In this document: positions 26,075 through 34,233 of the stretch, in pieces | Layout: every line of letters starts with the position of its first letter | Numbering within the stretch: the first letter of the stretch is position 1 | Origin: Streptomyces sp. NBC_00663 | GTDB lineage: Bacteria > Actinomycetota > Actinomycetes > Streptomycetales > Streptomycetaceae | Direction: 5' to 3' | Length of the DNA: 64,000 nt | Assembly (NCBI RefSeq): GCF_036226885.1 | Contig: NZ_CP109027.1 | Location: 7,998,001-8,062,000 of the forward strand | Made by a program: the position numbers and the translations under genes | The notes under the pieces: model-generated | Seen by the model: the letters and a program-made list of their open reading frames with translations, nothing else | Databases searched by the model: none | What the model was told of the DNA's origin: nothing

Positions 26075-27247
26075 ATGCCCGACCGCGCCCCGCAGCCGGT
26101 GGACCGTCAACTGCCCACGGACGAGGCCCGGGATCTGATCTCACTCGTCCGCGACATCGCGCAGCGAGAGATCGCCCCGAAGGCGGCCGAGGAGGAGGAC
26201 GCCGGGCGGTTCCCCCGCGAGGTCTTCACCCTGCTCTCGGAGTCCGGCCTGCTCGGACTGCCCTACGACACCGAGTACGGGGGCGGCGACCAGCCGTACG
26301 AGGTCTACCTCCAGGTCCTCGAAGAGCTGGCCGCGGCCCGCCTCACCGTCGGCCTCGGGGTCAGCGTGCACACCCTCGCCTCCTACGCCCTCGCCGCCTA
26401 CGGCAGCAAGGAGCAGCAGGCCGAGCATCTGCCCGCGATGCTCGGCGGCGGCCTGCTCGGCGCCTACTGCCTCTCCGAACCCGCGTCCGGCTCGGACGCG
26501 GCGTCCCTGCGCACCCGGGCGGTCCGGGAGGGTGACGACTGGGTCATCACCGGTACCAAGGCCTGGATCACCCACGGCGGCATCGCCGACTTCTACACCG
26601 TCATGGCGCGCACCGGCGAGGAGGGCGCCCGCGGGATCACGGCCTTCCTGGTGCCGGGCGACGCGCCGGGCCTCAGCGGGGCGGTGCCGGAGAAGAAGAT
26701 GGGCATGAAGGGCTCGCCCACCGCCCAGGTCCACCTCGACGGCGTGCGCGTGGGCGACGACCGGCGGATCGGTGACGAGGGCCAGGGCTTCGCGATCGCC
26801 CTGTCCGCGCTGGACTCCGGGCGCCTCGGCATCGCGGCCTGCGCGATCGGCGTGGCCCAGGCGGCGCTGGACGCGGCCGTGGGATACGCGACGGAGCGGC
26901 GGCAGTTCGGCAAGCCCATCGCCGACTTCCAGGGGCTGCGCTTCATGCTCGCCGACATGGCCACCCAGATCGAGGCGGGCCGCGCCCTGTATCTGTCGGC
27001 GGCGCGGCTGCGGGACGCGGGCCGGCCGTTCGCCAAGCAGGCCGCGATGGCCAAGCTGCTGTGCACCGACGCCGCGATGAAGGTCACCACGGACGCCGTC
27101 CAGGTCCTCGGCGGCTACGGCTACACCGCGGACTTCCCGGCGGAGCGCTATATGCGCGAGGCCAAGGTCCTCCAGATCGTCGAGGGCACCAACCAGATCC
27201 AGCGGATGGTCATCGCCCGTCACCTGGCGGGGCCGGAGACACGCTGA
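26075..27247 (+). CDS. Acyl-CoA dehydrogenase
   Basis: A 390-residue flavoprotein with the usual three parts: N-terminal helices (1-120), middle beta domain with AYCLSEPASGSDAASLRT and ITGTKAWITHGG, and C-terminal helices with RRQFGKPIADFQGLRFMLADM and QVLGGYGYTADFPAERYMRE. The catalytic-base Glu of the short-chain family is in LQIVEGTNQIQRMVIARHL near the C-terminus. It oxidises an acyl-CoA to the 2-enoyl-CoA using FAD. ATG 26075 follows GGGAGGAG; an in-frame GTG at 26048 is less good. The gene stands alone on its strand, so chain-length preference cannot be inferred. Confidence 0.93.
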   Translation: MPDRAPQPVDRQLPTDEARDLISLVRDIAQREIAPKAAEEEDAGRFPREVFTLLSESGLLGLPYDTEYGGGDQPYEVYLQVLEELAAARLTVGLGVSVHTLASYALAAYGSKEQQAEHLPAMLGGGLLGAYCLSEPASGSDAASLRTRAVREGDDWVITGTKAWITHGGIADFYTVMARTGEEGARGITAFLVPGDAPGLSGAVPEKKMGMKGSPTAQVHLDGVRVGDDRRIGDEGQGFAIALSALDSGRLGIAACAIGVAQAALDAAVGYATERRQFGKPIADFQGLRFMLADMATQIEAGRALYLSAARLRDAGRPFAKQAAMAKLLCTDAAMKVTTDAVQVLGGYGYTADFPAERYMREAKVLQIVEGTNQIQRMVIARHLAGPETR

Positions 27248-27452
27248 ACTGGCCCGGTCCGACCTGCGGCGCCGCGAGCCGGACCCACTCCGGGTCGTGG
27301 CGCCCGGGCAGGGTCCGGCCCCGGTCGGCCCACACCCGCATCAGATCGCGGTAGATCGGCGGATCCTGCTGCTGCGGCGGCGGAACCGATTCTGCGGGGG
27401 GCGGCACAAACACTCGGCGCTGACGCCCGGTCGCTGAATATGTGGGGGTCAT
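27210..27452 (-). CDS. Small conserved-looking protein of unknown function
   Basis: An 80-residue reading frame with strongly gene-like GC-rich third positions. Its core DPPIYRDLMRVWADRGRTLP followed by GRHDPEWVRLAA looks like a real helical segment, preceded by a Pro/Gln-rich linker. No known family is recognised with certainty. The 3' end overlaps the acyl-CoA dehydrogenase tail by 38 bases in convergent orientation. No clear ribosome site precedes the ATG at 27452, so the start is uncertain. Confidence 0.55.
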   Translation of the reverse strand: MTPTYSATGRQRRVFVPPPAESVPPPQQQDPPIYRDLMRVWADRGRTLPGRHDPEWVRLAAPQVGPGQFSVSPAPPGDGR

Positions 27453-27546
27453 ACCAGGGCAACGCGGTGACGCCCGGGCAGGTCACCCGCCGACGGAATC
27501 GACCGTGAGTTCACGGCCGTCCCCGTGTCTGGCCTCCTACGCCCGT

Positions 27547-27561
27547 CTGACGTACCGTCAG
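27547..27561. promoter_or_regulatory. Perfect palindrome of TetR-operator type
   Basis: CTGACG-TAC-CGTCAG is an exact inverted repeat 27 bases before the GTG of the hypothetical gene at 27588. The TGACG/CGTCA half-sites with a 3-base spacer are typical of TetR-family operators that control lipid or CoA-ester genes. Its position, just upstream of the ribosome site, fits repression of the two-gene operon that follows. Confidence 0.65.
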
Positions 27562-27587
27562 CCCAGCCGCCTCCAGGGAGGTTTGCC

Positions 27588-28688
27588 GTGGCCGACGACC
27601 GCCCCGTACCGCTCGACGAGTACCCGGTGCACCAGGTCCCCCTCTCCATGAAGCATGTGGCGACCGGCGACCGGAACGCCTACGACCGCTGCATCTTCCA
27701 CGTCCTCGACCACGAGGGCCGCGCCCTGCTGATCCTCGGGCTCGGCGTGTACCCGAACCTGGGCGTGATCGACGCCTACGCCACCCTGCGCACCGGCGAG
27801 GTCCTGCATGCCGTGCGCGCCTCGGACGCCCTCGGCGAGGACCGCATGCGGCTCGTCGTCGGCCCGCTCAGGATCGAGGTCGAGGACCCGCTGCGCCGGC
27901 TGCGCCTCGTCTGCGACGACGACGCCCTGTCGTACGACCTCGTCTGGACCGCCGACTTCCCGGCCCTCTGGGAACCCCACCACGTCCAGCGCCGCGGCGA
28001 CCGGCTCACCCTGGAGGGGCGGCGGTTCGTGCAGGCGGGAAGCGTGGCGGGGGTCGTGCGCGCGGCGGGCGAGGAGTTCCGGGTCACGCCGGGGGAGTGG
28101 ACCGGCACCCGGGACCGCAGCTGGGGTGTGCGACCGATGCCCGGCGAGGAAGGCGGCCGACTCGCCGCGGAGCACCCCACCGAGGGCTTCCACTGGATCT
28201 GGTGCCCCGTCCGCTTCACGGACCGGTTCCTGATGGTGATCGTCCAGGAGGACGCCGACGGCTACCGCACCCTCAACGACGCCACCCTCGTGCGCCCCGG
28301 CCATCGCGACCGCCAACTCGGCTGGCCCCAGCCGGAGATCACCTACCGCCCCGGCACCCGCCACCCCGAGCGGGCCGTCGTCCATCTCGGAGACCCGCGC
28401 AAGCCCCAGGAGCTGGAGGTGGAGATCCTCACCTCCTCCCCGCTGGCCCTCGGCGCCGGCTACCCGCCCGCCGACGACTGGCAGCACGGCACCTGGCGCG
28501 GCCGCGGCTGGACCGACCGCCGCACCTACGACCTCACCGAGCCGCACCCGCTCGCCGGGTACGGGGTCACCGACCACGCCGCCCGCTTCCGCCTCGACGG
28601 ACAGACCGGCCACGGCATCTTCGAGCACGGCTCCTTCGGCCGGCACGACCCGAGCGGCTTCACCGGCTTCGACTCTGTCGCCCGATAA
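27588..28688 (+). CDS. Conserved hypothetical protein, operon partner of phosphotransferase
   Basis: A 366-residue soluble protein, beta-rich with many Trp, His and Asp residues; it has no signal peptide or membrane helix. Repeated blocks of the kind RLVVGPLRIEVEDPLRRLRL and GTRDRSWGVRPMPG suggest a two-lipocalin-like (AttH/hydroxyneurosporene synthase-like) barrel, but no catalytic residues are recognised and that fold call is a guess. GTG 27588 follows AGGGAGG. Only 13 bases separate it from the phosphotransferase-family gene, so the pair acts together, probably on a lipid-like or CoA-linked substrate, under the palindrome at 27547. Confidence 0.72.
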   Translation: MADDRPVPLDEYPVHQVPLSMKHVATGDRNAYDRCIFHVLDHEGRALLILGLGVYPNLGVIDAYATLRTGEVLHAVRASDALGEDRMRLVVGPLRIEVEDPLRRLRLVCDDDALSYDLVWTADFPALWEPHHVQRRGDRLTLEGRRFVQAGSVAGVVRAAGEEFRVTPGEWTGTRDRSWGVRPMPGEEGGRLAAEHPTEGFHWIWCPVRFTDRFLMVIVQEDADGYRTLNDATLVRPGHRDRQLGWPQPEITYRPGTRHPERAVVHLGDPRKPQELEVEILTSSPLALGAGYPPADDWQHGTWRGRGWTDRRTYDLTEPHPLAGYGVTDHAARFRLDGQTGHGIFEHGSFGRHDPSGFTGFDSVAR

Positions 28689-28701
28689 GGGGGGTTGCCT
28701 C

Positions 28702-29796
28702 ATGGCCACGGCACCTCGGCCCCGTACGACCACCCGCGACCCGGAGGACCTCGCCCGCCGCCTCACCGCCTGGCTCGACACCCGGCTGCCCGGCGCCAAG
28801 GCCACCGGCGTGACCGTGCCCGCCTCGAACGGCATGTCCAGCGAGACGCTCCTCTTCGACATCGAGCACCCCGAACCACCCCTGCGGTCCTGCGCGTTGA
28901 GACTGGCGGCGGACCCGGCGGCGTACACCGTCTTCCCGGTCTACGACATGGTCCGCCAGTACCGCACGATGCGCGCGGTCGGCGAACACTCCGACCTGCC
29001 CGTGCCGAAGGTGCTGTGGCTGGAGGAGGACCCGGGACCGCTCGGCGCGCCCTTCTTCGTCATGGAGCGTGTGGAGGGCCGCGTCCCGCCGGACGTCATG
29101 CCGTACACCTACGAGGGCAACTGGCTGCACGAGGCGAGCGACGAGGAACGGGAGCGTCTGGAGGCCGACACGATAGGGCTGTTGGCCCGACTGCACGACC
29201 AAGTACCGCTGAAGGAGGCCGAGTTCCTCACTCTGCCCGGTGAGGGCGACGCGCTGCGCCGCCACTTCGCGGCCCAACGGACGTACTACGACTGGGTCGT
29301 CGGCGGAGTCGCCCGCTCACCGCTCATCGAGGCGGCCTTCGACCGCCTGGAGGAGATGTGGCCCCACGAACCCGGCCCGCCCGTCCTCAACTGGGGCGAC
29401 GCGCGCATCGGGAACATCGTCTACGACGGTTTCGCACCCGTCGCCGTCCTCGACTGGGAGATGGCGGCCCTCGCTCCACGCGAGGTCGACCTCGGCTGGA
29501 CCGTTTATCTGCACCGCTTCTTCCAGGACCTGACCGAAGCCTTCGGGCAGCGCGGACTGCCCGACTTCCTGCGCCGCGACCGCATCGAGGCGCGCTACGC
29601 CGAACTCACCGGCCACACCCCTCGCGACATGGACTTCTACACCCTCTACGCCGCTCTGCGGCAGGCCGTCGTCATGCTGCGGGTCGCCTATCGGCAGGTG
29701 CACTTCGGCGAGGTCGTCGTCCCGCCCGACCCGGACACACTGATCCTGCACCACGGCAGCCTGCGAGCCATGGTGCAGGGCAGCTACTGGGATTGA
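28702..29796 (+). CDS. Phosphotransferase (APH/ACAD11-like kinase) family protein
   Basis: A 364-residue kinase-like protein of the aminoglycoside phosphotransferase fold. Small lobe block SSETLLFDIE, hinge region FFVMERVEGRVPPDVMPY, catalytic loop VLNWGDARIGNIVYD and metal-binding block VAVLDWEMAALAPREVDLGW are all present. The usual His-Gly-Asp catalytic loop is Trp-Gly-Asp here; the Asp base is kept. Members near acyl-CoA dehydrogenases act on hydroxyacyl groups (ACAD11-type), so a 3- or 4-hydroxyacyl substrate is a reasonable guess rather than an antibiotic. It is co-transcribed with the preceding gene. Confidence 0.83.
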   Translation: MATAPRPRTTTRDPEDLARRLTAWLDTRLPGAKATGVTVPASNGMSSETLLFDIEHPEPPLRSCALRLAADPAAYTVFPVYDMVRQYRTMRAVGEHSDLPVPKVLWLEEDPGPLGAPFFVMERVEGRVPPDVMPYTYEGNWLHEASDEERERLEADTIGLLARLHDQVPLKEAEFLTLPGEGDALRRHFAAQRTYYDWVVGGVARSPLIEAAFDRLEEMWPHEPGPPVLNWGDARIGNIVYDGFAPVAVLDWEMAALAPREVDLGWTVYLHRFFQDLTEAFGQRGLPDFLRRDRIEARYAELTGHTPRDMDFYTLYAALRQAVVMLRVAYRQVHFGEVVVPPDPDTLILHHGSLRAMVQGSYWD

Positions 29797-29824
29797 GCGA
29801 CGAACGACCGGCCGGCGTGTGGGC

Positions 29825-30259
29825 TCAGGCGGCGTGGCGTCGCATCTCGGGGACCCTCATGGGGCGCGAGCCCGGTCCGCCGACGTGCGAGAAGGGCTGG
29901 GTCCGCCAGTCGAGACCCTGAGGCAGCGTCAACAGCAGGGCGGTGTCCTGCTCCTGGGGCTCGACGTCCTCGTCCGCGGGGCGCGCCTCGGCGGCGCGGC
30001 GGCCGGTACCGGCGCAGACCGTGAGACCGAAGGGGTTCCAGGGCGAGGCGCACAGCGCGTGCTCCGGCAGGACCTCCTCGTCCGCCAGCAGGGCGATGGG
30101 CTGCGCACAGTCCGGGCAGATCACCCGGAACATCTCGAAGGTGTCGTACGCGTCGAACTCGTCGTCGAGAGCGTCGGGTTCGACGCCCTCCGGCTCGGGC
30201 TCGGCGACCGCCTGGAGTCGCTTGGGTGCGGTACGACCAGGGCGCTGAAGACTCTGCAT
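29825..30259 (-). CDS. Hypothetical protein with Cys-rich putative metal site
   Basis: A 144-residue soluble protein. After a basic start and an acidic stretch (EPDALDDEFDAYDTFEMF), the block VICPDCAQPIALLADEEVLP with a third Cys in HALCASPWNPFGLTVC looks like a zinc ribbon. The C-terminus (RTQPFSHVGGPGSRPMRVPE) is low in predicted structure. ATG 30259 has GGGGGAG upstream; the frame to 30313 is less likely. I do not recognise the family. It is convergent with the phosphotransferase gene and divergent from the Lrp regulator. Confidence 0.65.
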   Translation of the reverse strand: MQSLQRPGRTAPKRLQAVAEPEPEGVEPDALDDEFDAYDTFEMFRVICPDCAQPIALLADEEVLPEHALCASPWNPFGLTVCAGTGRRAAEARPADEDVEPQEQDTALLLTLPQGLDWRTQPFSHVGGPGSRPMRVPEMRRHAA

Positions 30260-30526
30260 GGGTTCTCCCCCTCGGGCTGGGCCGTGAAGGCACTGCGGCC
30301 TCGACCACAGCAAGCACTTCCCGCCCCGTCTCGGCGGTAATCACGAGAACATCACGGAGACCGTTCGGGCGCTGTGTCCTTCGTCACATGCCCCGCGCAG
30401 GTGCCCGGCGCGGCCGTTTTGTCCCTCAGTCGGCGCACAGGCTGCTCTCGGCCACATCACGAACCGGGTATGACCTGGGCTGCTCAGGTATCCGAGGAGA
30501 TCACCCGCGCTGTAAGTTCTTGCGTC

Positions 30527-30967
30527 ATGGAGGAGCTGGACCGTCAAATCGTGCAGCTGCTCGTCAAGGACGGGCGGATGAGCTACACAGACCTCGGCAA
30601 GGCCACGGGCCTGTCCACGTCGGCCGTGCACCAGCGGGTGCGCCGGCTGGAGCAGCGTGGCGTCATCCGTGGCTATGCCGCAGTCGTCGACCCGGAGGCC
30701 GTCGGGCTGCCCATGACCGCCTTCATCTCGGTGAAGCCGTTCGACCCCAGCGCACCGGACGACATCGCCGAGCGCCTCGCGGGGGTGCCGGAGATCGAGG
30801 CATGCCACAGCGTCGCGGGCGACGAGAACTACATCCTCAAGGTGCGCGTGGCGACCCCGCACGAACTGGAGGAGCTGCTGGCTCGGCTGCGGTCGTTGGC
30901 GGGGGTGTCGACGCGCACGACGGTGGTGTTGTCGACGCCGTACGAGGCACGGCCGCCGAGGATCTGA
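30527..30967 (+). CDS. Lrp/AsnC-family transcriptional regulator
   Basis: A 146-residue feast/famine regulator: winged helix-turn-helix in residues 1-60 (DLGKATGLSTSAVHQRVRRL is the HTH) and a RAM/ActR-like effector domain in 65-145 with the block CHSVAGDENYILKVRV. Such proteins form octamers that sense amino acids. ATG 30527 starts the standard MEELDRQIVQLL; the frame is open further upstream but without a start codon that has a ribosome site. The target is not evident; the divergent hypothetical gene is the nearest candidate. Confidence 0.88.
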   Translation: MEELDRQIVQLLVKDGRMSYTDLGKATGLSTSAVHQRVRRLEQRGVIRGYAAVVDPEAVGLPMTAFISVKPFDPSAPDDIAERLAGVPEIEACHSVAGDENYILKVRVATPHELEELLARLRSLAGVSTRTTVVLSTPYEARPPRI

Positions 30968-31013
30968 GCGCCGTTCCACGGTCGGTGGTTCGTCGGCCGT
31001 GGGCTGTTCGTGA

Positions 31014-31074
31014 CTGGTCGCGCCCACGCGGCGGAGCCGCACAGCGAAACAGCCCCGCGCCCCTTTCAGGGGCG
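31014..31074 (-). repeat. Dispersed palindromic element, copy B
   Basis: Second copy, in reverse orientation, of the element at 10291-10347: CTGGTCGCGCCCACGCGGCG, GAGCCGCACAGCG and AACAGCCCCGCGCCCC are readily aligned. It is followed by its own CCCC-TTTCA-GGGG hairpin. It lies after the Lrp gene stop and 54 bases before the amidohydrolase start. Confidence 0.75.
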
Positions 31075-31127
31075 TTGAAGGCGCCCTCCGTTCAGAGCGG
31101 CCGGACGAAGGCGCGAGACTGGTCCCC

Positions 31128-32726
31128 ATGAGTGAGCGCAGCCCCGAGCCCCAGACCGTCCTCCTCCGCCGCGGAGAGGTCCACAGCCCCGCCGATCCCT
31201 TCGCCACCGCGATGGTCGTCGAACGGGGCCAGGTCGCGTGGGTGGGCTCCGAGGGCGCCGCCGACGCCTTCGCGGACGGGGTCGACGAGGTCGTCGACCT
31301 GGACGGTGCCCTGGTCACCCCCGCGTTCACCGACGCCCACGTCCACACCACCGCCACCGGCCTCGCCCTGACCGGCCTCGACCTGTCCGACGCACCCTCC
31401 CTGGAGGCGGCCCTCGCCCTCGTCCGGGACTTCGCCGCCGCCCGCCCGGACGACCGTGTGCTGCTCGGCCACGGCTGGGACGCCGCCCGCTGGCCCGGTG
31501 GCCGTCCGCCCACGCGCGCGGAGCTCGACGCGGCCACCGGAGGCCGCCCGCTCTACCTCTCCCGCATCGACGTCCACTCCGCGGTCGCGACGACGGCCCT
31601 GCTCGACATGACCTCCCTGGGGCGCCCGGAGGGGCCGCTCACCGCCGACGCCCACCACGCCGTACGCGCCACCGCGCTCGGTGCCATCACCCCGGCCCAG
31701 CGCGTCGAGGCCCAGCGCACCGCCCTCGCCCGGGCCGCCTCCCTCGGGATCGGCTCCGTGCACGAGTGCGCCGGGCCTGACATCTCCTCCGAGGACGACT
31801 TCACCGGGCTGCTGCGGCTGGCCGCCGAGGAGGCCGGGCCGCGGGTCGTCGGCTACTGGGCCGAGCGGGACGTCGAGAAGGTGCGGGAGCTGGGCGCTCT
31901 CGGCGCCGCCGGGGACCTGTTCGTCGACGGTGCCCTCGGCTCCCACACCGCCTGTCTGCACCGCCCGTACACCGACGCCGAGCACACCGGCACCGCCTAC
32001 CTGGACGCGGCCGCCGTCGCCGCCCATGTCGCGGAGTGCACCGAGGCGGGCCTCCAGGCGGGCTTCCACGCCATCGGCGACGCCGCCGTGGCCGCCGTGG
32101 CCGAGGGCGTCCGCGCCGCCGCGGAGAAGGTCGGCCTGGCCCGCGTCCGCGCCGCCCGCCATCGCGTCGAGCACGCCGAGATGCTCACGCCCGAGACGAT
32201 CGCCGCCTTCGCCGAGCTCGGCCTCACCGCCTCCGTGCAGCCCGCCTTCGACGCGCTGTGGGGCGGCGAGGAGGGCATGTACGCCCAGCGTCTGGGCGAG
32301 GAGCGGGCCCGCACCCTGAACCCCTTCGCGGCCCTCCTGCGCGCCGGCGTACCGCTCGCCTTCGGCTCCGACAGCCCGGTCACCCCACTCGACCCGTGGG
32401 GCACCGTCCGCGCCGCCGCCTTCCACCGCACGCCCGAGCACCGGGTCTCGGTCCGTGCCGCGTTCACCGCCCACACGCGGGGCGGCTGGCGGGCGGTCGG
32501 CCGGGACGACGCGGGCGTCCTGGTACCGGGCGCGCCCGCCGATTACGCCGTCTGGCGCACCGACGAGCTGGTCGTCCAGGCCCCGGACGACCGGGTCGCC
32601 CGCTGGTCCACCGACCCCCGCTCCGGCACCCCGGGTCTGCCCGACCTCTCCCCGGGCGCCGACCTGCCGATCTGCCTGCGCACCGTGGTGGGCGGGCGGA
32701 CGGTGTTCGTGCGGCCGAGCGAGTGA
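31128..32726 (+). CDS. YtcJ-type metal-dependent amidohydrolase
   Basis: A 532-residue amidohydrolase_3 enzyme. The metal-binding HxH is in FTDAHVHTT (about residue 70), the distal His blocks in AGFHAIGDAAV and RVEHAEML, and the last metal Asp in LAFGSDSPVTPLDPW. A beta sandwich from both termini caps the barrel, as in YtcJ. It should hydrolyse an N-acyl, formamide or similar C-N bond in the cytosol; the substrate is not predictable. ATG 31128 follows TTCAGAGCGG without a strong ribosome site. The gene stands alone. Confidence 0.85.
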   Translation: MSERSPEPQTVLLRRGEVHSPADPFATAMVVERGQVAWVGSEGAADAFADGVDEVVDLDGALVTPAFTDAHVHTTATGLALTGLDLSDAPSLEAALALVRDFAAARPDDRVLLGHGWDAARWPGGRPPTRAELDAATGGRPLYLSRIDVHSAVATTALLDMTSLGRPEGPLTADAHHAVRATALGAITPAQRVEAQRTALARAASLGIGSVHECAGPDISSEDDFTGLLRLAAEEAGPRVVGYWAERDVEKVRELGALGAAGDLFVDGALGSHTACLHRPYTDAEHTGTAYLDAAAVAAHVAECTEAGLQAGFHAIGDAAVAAVAEGVRAAAEKVGLARVRAARHRVEHAEMLTPETIAAFAELGLTASVQPAFDALWGGEEGMYAQRLGEERARTLNPFAALLRAGVPLAFGSDSPVTPLDPWGTVRAAAFHRTPEHRVSVRAAFTAHTRGGWRAVGRDDAGVLVPGAPADYAVWRTDELVVQAPDDRVARWSTDPRSGTPGLPDLSPGADLPICLRTVVGGRTVFVRPSE

Positions 32727-32835
32727 TCTCCGGGGGTGGGGCAGCTCCGTTCGGCTGTCGTCGCCGCCTCTCGCGACCTGCGCATCCTCCGCACTGACCA
32801 GGGCATTGAGGAAAGAGCCGCAGGTCAAACGGCTG

Positions 32836-32866
32836 TTGACAGCCAACGGCAGGGGGCCGGTAGGTT
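32836..32866 (+). promoter_or_regulatory. Strong housekeeping-type promoter in gene-free interval
   Basis: TTGACA (32836-32841) and TAGGTT (32861-32866) are both near consensus for the principal sigma factor, separated by 19 bases, slightly longer than ideal. It faces ppm1 but lies almost 400 bases before its start codon. Confidence 0.55.
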
Positions 32867-33262
32867 CGGCCCAGTCCACCACCGGACGCCCTACCGGGGA
32901 ACGTCCGTGAACTCGTCGCCGCGCCGCTGGGTCAGGGACGGTGTGCCGCACCGGGGCACCGCCACTGGGAGCCAGGCTCAGCGCCCGCGCCGCTGCGAGG
33001 GAACGTTCCGGCCGGTCGGGGAGGTGTGACCCGGGTGGGGCCCGGGCGCTCAGTAGACAACGGCTTTCGGTCGATCCGCAGCCAGCGGGTCCCAGGTCGG
33101 CCCGAAGGGCGCCGGGCCCCCATCCGCCGTACGCACAGCTGTCGAAAAGCGGGTACTTACCCAGCTCTTGTTAAAACGACACCACCATACGAACCTCCTG
33201 TCACGTCGGTGCACGCGCCGCCCACTATGGTGGACGCCTGCGTACGGACTGAAGGGGCAGTA
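32867..33262 (+). ncRNA. Untranslated interval: long ppm1 leader or small RNA
   Basis: Downstream of the promoter-like pair at 32836-32866 about 390 bases run to the ppm1 start without a convincing reading frame: the open frames are Arg/Pro-rich and lack ribosome sites. The stretch is rich in local GC hairpins and contains two lower-GC patches near 33150-33200. It could be a long leader or an independent small RNA. A second promoter-like -10 (TATGGT, about 33224) sits just before ppm1. Confidence 0.3.
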
Positions 33263-34153
33263 GTGAACGACGGCGACGGGACCCTCGCGGGGAGGCAGTT
33301 CGGCCCGCTCGGCACGGCCTTGGTGATCATCCCGACCTACAACGAGGCGGAGAACATCAAGAAGATCGTCGGCCGGGTCCGCAAGTCGGTCCCCGACGCG
33401 CACGTGCTCGTCGCCGACGACAACAGCCCCGACGGCACCGGCAAGCTGGCCGACGAGCTCGCCGCCTCCGACGACCACGTGCAGGTTCTGCACCGCAAGG
33501 GCAAGGAAGGCCTCGGCGCCGCCTACCTCGCGGGCTTCCAATGGGGCCTGGACAACGGCTACGGGGTCCTGGTCGAGATGGACGCCGACGGCTCGCACCA
33601 GCCCGAGGAACTGCCCCGGCTGCTGACCGCCCTCAAGGGCGCCGACCTCGTCCTCGGCTCGCGCTGGGTGCCCGGCGGCCGGGTCGTGAACTGGCCCAAG
33701 TCCCGCGAGTTCATCTCCCGCGGCGGCAGCCTCTACTCGCGCGTCCTGCTCGACGTCCCCATCCGGGACGTCACCGGCGGCTACCGCGCCTTCCGCCGCG
33801 AGACCCTGGAGGGCCTCGGCCTCGACGAGGTCGCCTCACAGGGCTACTGCTTCCAGGTCGACCTGGCCCGCCGCGCGGTCAAGGCCGGCTACCACGTCGT
33901 CGAGGTGCCCATCACCTTCGTCGAGCGCGAACTCGGCGACTCCAAGATGAGCCGCGACATCCTCGTGGAGGCCCTGTGGCGGGTCACCACCTGGGGCGTG
34001 GGGGAGCGGGTCGGCAAGGTGCTGGGCAGCGACAAGAAGGCGGACGTCAAGGCGGAGGCGAAGGCCGACGCCAAGGCGGACGCGAGCGCCGAAGCCAAGG
34101 CGGACACGAAGGCCGGCGCTGAGGCCGACACGAAGGCCGACAAGCAGGCCTGA
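33263..34153 (+). CDS. ppm1: Polyprenol monophosphomannose synthase
   Basis: A 296-residue GT2 enzyme that transfers mannose from GDP-mannose to polyprenyl phosphate on the inner membrane face, supplying donor sugar for protein O-mannosylation. GT2 blocks are present: VIIPTYNEAENIKKIV, VADDNSPDGTGKLAD, VEMDADGSHQPEE with the DxD, and DVTGGYRAFRRE. The S. coelicolor orthologue Ppm1 is needed for glycoprotein formation and phage phiC31 infection. It lacks the fused acyltransferase domain of mycobacterial Ppm1. The tail from about residue 260 is an Ala/Lys/Asp repeat (KADAKADASAEAKADTKA). GTG 33263 follows AAGGGG. Confidence 0.93.
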   Translation: MNDGDGTLAGRQFGPLGTALVIIPTYNEAENIKKIVGRVRKSVPDAHVLVADDNSPDGTGKLADELAASDDHVQVLHRKGKEGLGAAYLAGFQWGLDNGYGVLVEMDADGSHQPEELPRLLTALKGADLVLGSRWVPGGRVVNWPKSREFISRGGSLYSRVLLDVPIRDVTGGYRAFRRETLEGLGLDEVASQGYCFQVDLARRAVKAGYHVVEVPITFVERELGDSKMSRDILVEALWRVTTWGVGERVGKVLGSDKKADVKAEAKADAKADASAEAKADTKAGAEADTKADKQA

Positions 34154-34233
34154 CCTCGGTCGTCGTACGGCCGCACAGGCCCTGCTGATCGTCCCTTATC
34201 CCGCGTTGAGCCGGGCCCAGGCACACTGGACGC

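Noticed and set aside
28702..29796. Aminoglycoside resistance gene
   Set aside because: The fold is shared, but the Trp-Gly-Asp loop and the context beside lipid-type genes fit the ACAD11-like branch.
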